A stretch of DNA of 47,127 nt from Pseudomonas donghuensis (lineage in GTDB: Bacteria; Pseudomonadota; Gammaproteobacteria; Pseudomonadales; Pseudomonadaceae), in the NCBI RefSeq assembly GCF_000259195.1, contig NZ_JH650757.1, positions 22,217 through 69,343 of the forward strand. The letters run 5' to 3'. How positions within the stretch are numbered: position 1 is the first letter of the stretch; each line of letters starts with the position of its first letter. The translations under genes and the position numbers were made by a program. The notes under the pieces are model-generated. The model had not been told where the DNA came from and searched no databases. It worked only from the letters and a program-made list of their open reading frames with translations. Below are positions 41,623-47,127 of this stretch, piece by piece.

Positions 41623-42555
41623 TCAGGCCCGCGCTTCGACCGTCACCCAGTAGCGGGTAAAGCGTCTGACGCGCACCGGTAATGCCACTTCCAGCATGTC
41701 GAGAATGCGTTCGCTGTCGGCCAGTGGATAACTGCCGGAGATCAGCAGGTTGGCGACCTCTGGCGCGCAATTGAGCTGACCGCGCCGGTAGCGGCCCAGC
41801 TCGTCGAGAAACGCCCCCAGGGGCATGTGCGCAGCCACCAGCATACCGTCGACCCAGGCCCCGGCATTGTTGTCCAGCGCCTGGGTGGCCTGCCATTGCG
41901 GGCCGTTGAAGTGCGCTTGCTGGCCGCCGGGCAACACCTGCCCGGCCAGGCTGGCGCTGCCTGCAAACACCGCCAGCTGGCTGTACCCGGCAAACTGTCG
42001 CAGGTTGTAGCGGCCACTGCTCAGGTGCAGCAGGCCGTGCGCGCTGAGCAGTTGCAACGGTCGGCTGTCGCCGGCCACCGTCAGTTGCAGCTCACCGTCC
42101 AACAGGCGTACCAGGCGCTGGCTGGCGTCGAAACGCACATCGGCGGCGCTGCGGGTGTTGAGCTGCAGCAGGCTGCCGTCGTCCAGGGCCAGGCGCCGGC
42201 GTTCGCCGACCGGGCTGCGGTAATCGGCCAGCAGTGTCGGCAGCGGGTTGTGCGAGTGCAAGGCCAGGCCACTGGCGCTGCCGACACCGAGGATCAGCAG
42301 GGTTTTCAGCGCCCGTCGGCGGCTGGCCGAACGTGGCGCCTGCAAGGCGGCGTGGGCCAGGGGCGAGGACAGGCCGCGCAAGCGCTGGTTGACCCGCTGG
42401 ATGTGCTCCCAGGCGCGCTGGTGGTTGTCGTCGGCCTGCAACCATTGCTGCAGGGCCTGTTGCTGACGTGCATCGAGGGCACCGCCCTGCAGCTCGATCA
42501 GCCAGTGCACGGCCTGTTCGGCCACCTGCGGGGAAAACGCCTGATGGCCGTTCAC
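41623..42555 (-). CDS. fecR: FecR-type anti-sigma factor / sigma regulator
   Basis: A 310-residue inner-membrane protein that relays the signal from the FecA STN domain to FecI. The N-terminal cytoplasmic part (FSPQVAEQAVHWLIELQGGA, WEHIQRVNQRLRGL) is the sigma-binding FecR_N domain. One membrane segment (residues about 85-102, LKTLLILGVGSASGLAL) follows, and the periplasmic half carries the FecR domain (YRSPVGERRRLALDDGSLLQ, NTRSAADVRF). It starts at GTG 42555, overlapping the fecI stop (GTGA). Confidence 0.9.
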   Translation of the reverse strand: MNGHQAFSPQVAEQAVHWLIELQGGALDARQQQALQQWLQADDNHQRAWEHIQRVNQRLRGLSSPLAHAALQAPRSASRRRALKTLLILGVGSASGLALHSHNPLPTLLADYRSPVGERRRLALDDGSLLQLNTRSAADVRFDASQRLVRLLDGELQLTVAGDSRPLQLLSAHGLLHLSSGRYNLRQFAGYSQLAVFAGSASLAGQVLPGGQQAHFNGPQWQATQALDNNAGAWVDGMLVAAHMPLGAFLDELGRYRRGQLNCAPEVANLLISGSYPLADSERILDMLEVALPVRVRRFTRYWVTVEARA

Positions 42556-43046
42556 AGGGCGAAGTAACAGCGCATGGCCGCCTTGCTCAGGTAGCGCTTG
42601 ACTGTGGCCAGGGAGATGCCCAGTTGCGCAGCGATCTCGCTGTAGCCCAAGCCATCGACCTGGGCCATCAGGAAGGCGCGCTTGACCGCCAATGGCAGGC
42701 CGTCGAGCAGGCGGTCGAGCTCCAGCAGGGTCTCGAAAATGATTGCCCGGTGTTCTTCCGACGGCGCCAGTGCTTCGGGCAACTGCGCCAGCGCCTGGAG
42801 GTAGGCGCGCTCCAGGTCCTGACGGCGGTAGTGATTGCACAGCACGCGCTTGGCCACGGTGGTGAGGAACGCCCGCGGCTCGTTGAGCAGTGGCGTTTCG
42901 CGGGCCTGGAGCAGGCGCATGAAGGTGTCCTGGGCCAGGTCCGCAGCGCTGTCGGGGCAGCCCAGACGCCGGCGCAACCAGCCGGTCAGCCAGTTGTGAT
43001 GGTCGAGGTAGAGGCCTTCGAGCGAGGAAGAGGGAGCGCTGGGCAC
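42552..43046 (-). CDS. fecI: FecI-type ECF sigma factor
   Basis: A 164-residue iron-starvation sigma factor: region 2 (LYLDHHNWLTGWLRRRLGCP, SAADLAQDTFMRLLQ) and region 4 (ALPLAVKRAFLMAQVDGLGY-like LDGLPLAVKRAFLM, YSEIAAQLGISLATVKRYLS). I chose GTG 43046 (VPSAPSSSLEGLYL), eight bases after ggag, since the frame to 43124 runs across a Fur-box-like sequence at 43074-43097. It would direct transcription of fecA when FecA is occupied, with the whole set under Fur. Confidence 0.9.
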   Translation of the reverse strand: MPSAPSSSLEGLYLDHHNWLTGWLRRRLGCPDSAADLAQDTFMRLLQARETPLLNEPRAFLTTVAKRVLCNHYRRQDLERAYLQALAQLPEALAPSEEHRAIIFETLLELDRLLDGLPLAVKRAFLMAQVDGLGYSEIAAQLGISLATVKRYLSKAAMRCYFAL

Positions 43047-43073
43047 CGTGAACACTCCGGCGCCGGGATGCGC

Positions 43074-43097
43074 AAAAGAATAAGAATTGTTCGCATT
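43074..43097. promoter_or_regulatory. Fur-box-like sequence upstream of fecI
   Basis: aaaagaataagaattgttcg then catt. Read on the minus strand, aatgcgaacaattcttattc resembles pseudomonad Fur sites upstream of fecI-type sigma genes. Match by eye only. Confidence 0.55.
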
Positions 43098-43193
43098 GTA
43101 GTAAAGAGTGCCACTACTCGGCAATCGGCGCCTGACTGACGGGCGTAGCAGAGGATCGGGAAAATGTAAAAAACGTAAATACGCTTTACTCTC

Positions 43194-43213
43194 ATTTGAG
43201 AATAACTAGCATT
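43194..43213. promoter_or_regulatory. Fur-box-like sequence upstream of the CirA-like receptor
   Basis: atttgagaataactagcatt: imperfect match to the GATAATGATAATCATTATC consensus, 53 bp upstream of the receptor start. Confidence 0.5.
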
Positions 43214-43265
43214 CGCTCCCTTGGTGAATTTACGCAACCTTTACATTTCTCAGGGAGAGGTCCTC

Positions 43266-45233
43266 GTGTCCCCGACTTTCAGCAAATCCTGCCTCGCGCT
43301 TACCCTCTGCTCGCTGTACAGCGCCCACGCCAGCGCCCAGACCCAGCCACTGGAGCTGGACAACATGGTGGTGACCGCGTCGGGTTTCTCTCAGCAGATC
43401 AAGGATGCGCCGGCATCGATTTCGGTGATTACCCGCGAGCAGATCGAGAACAAGTCCTACCGTGACGTCACCGATGCCCTGCGCGATGTGCCGGGCGTGG
43501 TGGTCACCGGTGGCGCCAGCTCCAGCGACATCAGCATTCGCGGCATGGCCTCCAAGTACACCCTGATGCTGGTCGACGGCAAACGCCAGGACTCGCGCGC
43601 GACCCGCCCGAACAGCGATGGTGCCGGTATCGAGCAGGGCTGGATGCCGCCGCTGGAAGCCATCGAGCGTATCGAAGTGGTGCGCGGGCCGATGTCGTCG
43701 CTGTACGGCTCCGATGCCATGGGTGGGGTGATCAACATCATCACCCGCAAGGTCACCCCGCAGTGGTATGGCGGCATCCGCACTGAAGCGACCTTCCAGG
43801 ACCGCTCCGACTCGGGCAACTACAACAGCACCAACGCCTTTATCTCCGGGCCGCTGGTCGACAACCTGGTTGGCCTGCAGCTGTACGGCCAGCGTTCGCG
43901 CCGCGACGAAGACCATATCGTCAACGGCTTCAACGAGCAGAGCACCGACAGTGCCACGGCCAAGCTCTCGTTCACCCCGGATGAACACAACGACATCACC
44001 CTGGAAGCGGGCAAGTCCGAGCAAGAGCGCAACGCGCACAAAGGCCGTTCGGCGAGCCGATCCGCCAGCCGCAACGACTACGACCGCACCAACTTTTCCA
44101 TCACCCACTCCGGGCGCTGGGACAGCCTCACCAGCGAAAGCTACCTGCAGCGCGAGAAAATCGAGAACCCCGGCCGGCGCATGGAACTGGAAAACACCGT
44201 GCTCAATTCGCAGGTGTCGTTCTTCAGCGATTCGCACATCACCACCCTAGGCGGCCAGTACAAGTACGAAGACCTCAGCGACGAGGGCAACCAACTGGCC
44301 TCGGCGGCCAGCGTCAACCAACTGACCCGCTGGTCGTGGGCACTGTTTGCCGAAGACGAATGGCGCCTGACCGAAGCCTTCGCCCTGACCGGCGGCCTGC
44401 GCATGGACCGCGATGAAAACTACGGCACCCACTGGTCGCCACGCCTGTACGGGGTCTATCACCCGACCGAGCAATGGACCATCAAGGGTGGCGTATCCAG
44501 CGGTTATCGCTCGCCGGACATCCGCGCCGCCGTGGATGACTGGGGCCAGATCACCGGTGGCGGTGGCGATCCGGCAATCATCGTCGGCAACTCCAGCCTC
44601 AAGCCGGAAAAGAGCCTGAGCCAGGAAATCGGTTTCATCTGGGACAACCTTGAAGGTTTCTCCACCGGCCTGACCCTGTTCAACACCGACTTCAAGGACA
44701 AGATCACCGAGACCCGCCGCTGCACCGACAGCACCGGCAATGCCTCGGGCCAGTGCCAGATCGGCGGCACCTCGTACAAGTTCATCAGTGACCGGGTCAA
44801 CGTCGATGAAGCGCAGATGCGCGGTATTGAAGCGACCCTGGACTGGGACATCACCCAGAGTGTGTCGCTGGCCACCAACTACACCTTCACCGCGTCCGAG
44901 CAGAAGAGCGGCCCGCAGAAGGGCAAGGCCTTGAACCAGATGCCACGGCACATGTTCAACGCCACCCTCGACTGGCAGGCTACAGACCAGCTGGGGACCT
45001 GGGCACGCCTGAACTATCGCGGCAAAACCTCGGATTACCTGGGCCGTACCACCATGTCCGACGGCACGCCGTCGTACACCTTCGTCGACCTCGGCGGCAC
45101 CTATCGGGTGACCAAGAACGTTAAGCTGCTGGCCGGTGTGTACAACGTCTTCAACAAGGAAGTGGACTACGAAAACTACCAGACCGTACTGGATGGCCGC
45201 CGTTACACCGTGGGCGTCGATCTGTCGTTCTGA
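43266..45233 (+). CDS. TonB-dependent siderophore receptor, CirA-like
   Basis: A 655-residue outer-membrane receptor. The GTG at 43266 (VSPTFSKSCLALTLCSLYSA) follows agggagagg; the signal peptide is cleaved near ASAQ. TonB box MVVTAS, then a plug close to E. coli CirA (DAPASISVITREQIENKSYR, RGPMSSLYGSDAMGGVINII). A barrel follows and the protein ends VGVDLSF. CirA takes linear catecholates, so a catecholate or similar ferric siderophore is likely here, but unproven. Loop cysteines (RRCTDS ... GQCQIG) may form a disulfide. The next two genes are probably its operon partners, with a Fur-like box between. Confidence 0.88.
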   Translation: MSPTFSKSCLALTLCSLYSAHASAQTQPLELDNMVVTASGFSQQIKDAPASISVITREQIENKSYRDVTDALRDVPGVVVTGGASSSDISIRGMASKYTLMLVDGKRQDSRATRPNSDGAGIEQGWMPPLEAIERIEVVRGPMSSLYGSDAMGGVINIITRKVTPQWYGGIRTEATFQDRSDSGNYNSTNAFISGPLVDNLVGLQLYGQRSRRDEDHIVNGFNEQSTDSATAKLSFTPDEHNDITLEAGKSEQERNAHKGRSASRSASRNDYDRTNFSITHSGRWDSLTSESYLQREKIENPGRRMELENTVLNSQVSFFSDSHITTLGGQYKYEDLSDEGNQLASAASVNQLTRWSWALFAEDEWRLTEAFALTGGLRMDRDENYGTHWSPRLYGVYHPTEQWTIKGGVSSGYRSPDIRAAVDDWGQITGGGGDPAIIVGNSSLKPEKSLSQEIGFIWDNLEGFSTGLTLFNTDFKDKITETRRCTDSTGNASGQCQIGGTSYKFISDRVNVDEAQMRGIEATLDWDITQSVSLATNYTFTASEQKSGPQKGKALNQMPRHMFNATLDWQATDQLGTWARLNYRGKTSDYLGRTTMSDGTPSYTFVDLGGTYRVTKNVKLLAGVYNVFNKEVDYENYQTVLDGRRYTVGVDLSF

Positions 45234-45254
45234 TCCGTCTGGCCGGCGGCTTTG

Positions 45255-45282
45255 ATTATGAGAATATAAATCATTATTATTG
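45255..45282. promoter_or_regulatory. Fur-box-like sequence upstream of the DUF3649/PepSY genes
   Basis: attatgagaatataaatcat then tattattg: rich match to overlapping Fur hexamers (nATWAT type), located 27 bp before the DUF3649 start. This suggests an internal iron-regulated promoter. Confidence 0.6.
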
Positions 45283-45308
45283 TGCGCTTCTCGTAATGGA
45301 CGGATGCC

Positions 45309-45614
45309 ATGAAAAGCAAAGCCGCCAGGCTGCCCCTCAGTTACCGCCTGGCCGTGACCTCCCGCAGCCTGGCTGCCGTGTTCGGTGGCTATCTGCTGGC
45401 GGCCATGGCCAGCGTCTGCATCACCCTGTTGCTGCCGGTGCCGCGTGCCGAGGCGGTGATCAGCGGCATGATGCTGTCCTTCCTGTTCTACCTGGTGGCC
45501 TTCCTCTGGTGCTTCGCCTGTCGTAGCGCCTGGCAGGCCTGGCTGGGTGTCCTGGTGCCAAGCCTGGTGCTGGCAATGATCAGCGGCCTGGCCTATTGGA
45601 TGAAAAGCGCATGA
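45309..45614 (+). CDS. DUF3649 domain-containing membrane protein
   Basis: A 101-residue protein with three hydrophobic helices (SLAAVFGGYLLAAMASVCIT, AVISGMMLSFLFYLVAFLWC, WLGVLVPSLVLAMISGLAYW). It starts MKSKAARLPLSYRLAVTSRS. Proteins of this family commonly precede a PepSY-associated transmembrane protein in Fur-controlled operons and are sometimes called iron uptake proteins; biochemical function is unknown. The stop overlaps the next ATG (ATGA at 45611-45614). Confidence 0.85.
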   Translation: MKSKAARLPLSYRLAVTSRSLAAVFGGYLLAAMASVCITLLLPVPRAEAVISGMMLSFLFYLVAFLWCFACRSAWQAWLGVLVPSLVLAMISGLAYWMKSA

Positions 45615-47127
45615 AAGAGGGCTTTCGCCAGGCCATGGCCTGGCTGCACACCTGGACCGGGCTGATCTTCGGCTGGTTGCTGTTTGCGATTTTCCTGACC
45701 GGGACAATGTCCTATTTCAAGGAAGAAATCAGTCACTGGACGCAGCCGGAAGTGCCCAGCCGAGCGCTGGACCCGGCGGCGAGCCTGGACCTGGCCCAGC
45801 GCTACCTGCAGGAGCATGCGCCGACGGCCGGCAGCTGGTTCATCCAGTTGCCCAACGCCCGCGAACCGGCATTGAGCGTGGGCTGGCCCAAGCCTGGAGG
45901 CGGGCGCCGCGATTTCACCTCGAAAACCCTCGACCCTGCCACCGGCAGCGAACTGCAGGCGCGCGAGACCCGTGGCGGCGAGTTCTTCTATCGCTTCCAC
46001 TTCCAGCTGCAGATGCCTCACCCCTGGGGCCGCTGGCTGTCGACCTTTGCCGCGTTCATCATGCTTCTGGGCCTGGTGACCGGAATCATTACCCACAAGA
46101 AGATCTTCAAGGAGTTCTTCACCTTCCGTCCGGGCAAGGGCCAGCGTTCCTGGCTCGACGGGCATAACGCCATTGGCGTGCTGGTGCTGCCGTTTCACCT
46201 GATGATCAGCTACAGCAGCCTGGTGATCTTCATGGCTATGGTCATGCCGGCCAGCATCATTGCCAGCTATGGCGACAATACCCGTGGCTTTTTCAGTGAC
46301 CTGTTCGGTGCGCCCGACGAGGTCAAAGTGGCGGGTACACCGGCGCCGCTGCTGCCGTTGCCGCAGTTGTACGCCAAGGTTCAGGCGCAAGCGCCGGGGG
46401 CCAACCTGTCGTGGGTCGAGGTGCAGAACCCCGGTGACCAGAACGCCCGGGTACGCTTCGTGCGCCATGCCGGCGACCGCATCGCTCACCAGCGTGGCGG
46501 TGGCTGGCTGTTCGATGGGGTCAACGGCACCCTGCAGGGCGGCAGCCAGATCGATGCCACGCCGATGCTGATTTCCGGCGGCATGTACGGGTTGCACATG
46601 GGGGTTTTCGCCGGCCCATGGTTACGCTGGTTGTACTTCTTCTTCGGCCTGGCCGGCACGGCGGTGATCGGCACCGGCCTGGTGATGTGGCTGGGCAAGC
46701 GCCAGCTCAAGCATGCCAAGAGCGGCACCCAGCCGTTCGAGTTGCGCCTGGTCGAGGTGCTGAACATCGCCAGCATGAGCGGCCTGCTGATCGGCGTGGC
46801 GGCGTTCTTCTGGGCCAACCGCCTGTTGCCGATTGGCCTGGAGGGCCGTGCCGACTGGGAGATCAACAGTTTCTTCCTGCTCTGGGCGCTGTCGTTGCTG
46901 CACGCCATGCTGCGCCCGGGGCGCCGTGCCTGGGCCGAGCAACTGGGCCTGGGGGCCGTGCTGTGGGCGGCTTTGCCGCTGCTCAACGGCCTGACCACGG
47001 GGCAGGGCTTGAACCATTCGATCGCCGTCGGCGATTGGGCCATGGCCGGTTTCGACCTGAGCGCATTGGCCAGCGGGCTGTTCCTGGCCTGGGCCGCCGC
47101 CAAGATGTGGCGGGGGGGGGGGGGGGG
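45611..47127 (+). CDS. PepSY-associated transmembrane (FoxB/PiuB-like) protein, 3' truncated by window end
   Basis: The frame from ATG 45611 remains open to the last base: about 505 codons, with no stop. It opens MKEGFRQAMAWLHTWTGLIF, with helix 1 (GWLLFAIFLTGTMSYFKEE), a periplasmic region, then MPHPWGRWLSTFAAFIMLLG and THKKIFKEFFTFRPGKGQRS with WLDGHNAIGVLVLPFHLMI. These are hallmarks of PepSY-associated TM proteins such as FoxB, some of which reduce ferric-siderophore in the periplasm or inner membrane using heme-ligating histidines (WLH, DGHN, PFH, LHMG). The final 16 bases are a poly-G run, so the last five residues shown are unreliable. Confidence 0.85.
   Translation, partial: MKEGFRQAMAWLHTWTGLIFGWLLFAIFLTGTMSYFKEEISHWTQPEVPSRALDPAASLDLAQRYLQEHAPTAGSWFIQLPNAREPALSVGWPKPGGGRRDFTSKTLDPATGSELQARETRGGEFFYRFHFQLQMPHPWGRWLSTFAAFIMLLGLVTGIITHKKIFKEFFTFRPGKGQRSWLDGHNAIGVLVLPFHLMISYSSLVIFMAMVMPASIIASYGDNTRGFFSDLFGAPDEVKVAGTPAPLLPLPQLYAKVQAQAPGANLSWVEVQNPGDQNARVRFVRHAGDRIAHQRGGGWLFDGVNGTLQGGSQIDATPMLISGGMYGLHMGVFAGPWLRWLYFFFGLAGTAVIGTGLVMWLGKRQLKHAKSGTQPFELRLVEVLNIASMSGLLIGVAAFFWANRLLPIGLEGRADWEINSFFLLWALSLLHAMLRPGRRAWAEQLGLGAVLWAALPLLNGLTTGQGLNHSIAVGDWAMAGFDLSALASGLFLAWAAAKMWRGGGG
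47112..47127. other. Terminal run of 16 Gs, likely sequencing artefact
   Basis: The window ends in 16 consecutive Gs inside a coding frame. Poly-G tails are a known effect of two-colour short-read chemistry at fragment ends, so this is probably a contig end, not biology. Confidence 0.8.

Noticed and set aside
1..47127. Known anti-phage, toxin-antitoxin, secretion or biosynthetic cluster
   Set aside because: No recognisable complete system; only isolated hints (NYN-LOTUS, EACC1-like, frameshifted small gene), reported separately.

Overview
The window looks like chromosome of a fluorescent Pseudomonas, most likely of the P. putida group. The evidence is high-GC coding sequence with strong G/C third-position bias, dispersed Pseudomonas-type REP elements, a FruB protein fused as EIIA-HPr-EI, and a gene order (ndh / DUF3094 / yacG-coaE-pilD-pilC / pilA / tRNA-Thr, then tatD-cra / fruBKA, then cheV / norR-hmp) that I recognise from that group by memory, without a search. 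Both ends cut genes, and the right end finishes in 16 consecutive Gs that look like a read artefact.

Layout. 1-9272 is core: a truncated DHFR-like reductase, type II NADH dehydrogenase, small conserved proteins, an MFS exporter, a CbiM-like membrane protein, then the overlapping pilC-pilD-coaE-yacG operon divergent from pilA, with no pilB. A tRNA-Thr(CGU) at 9197-9272 marks the start of an accessory stretch, about 9.3-15.7 kb. That stretch is lower in GC and gene-poor. It holds a frameshifted integrase remnant, a possible EACC1-like protein, an orphan solute-binding protein, a LysR/aldo-keto reductase pair, an NYN-LOTUS protein, a frameshifted small gene, and a small Pseudomonas protein preceded by a leader that can fold into an elaborate multi-stem RNA. 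15.7-19.8 kb carries a lipoprotein, an EamA/AraC divergent pair and tatD-cra.

The fructose block (19.8-26.4 kb) has Cra, a Cra operator and the tightly overlapped fruB-fruK-fruA phosphotransferase operon. Between cra and fruB lies a five-unit tandem array of about 122-bp REP-pair repeats. 26.4-36.5 kb is a mixed signalling and envelope region: DUF3820, a DUF2383 four-helix protein with a sigma-54 promoter, a diguanylate cyclase, an internally deleted IS110-type relic, an OprD porin, an Aer-like chemoreceptor and CheV (both with sigma-28-like promoters), a YkgJ cysteine-cluster protein, and NorR.

norR-hmp (34.9-37.9 kb) is a nitric-oxide response pair; its divergent promoter region has three GT-N7-AC NorR-type boxes and a near-consensus -24/-12 element. 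The right end (39.2-47.1 kb) is iron uptake: fecI-fecR-fecA facing left, and a CirA-like receptor, a DUF3649 protein and a PepSY-helix reductase-like protein facing right, with three Fur-box-like sequences in their promoter regions.
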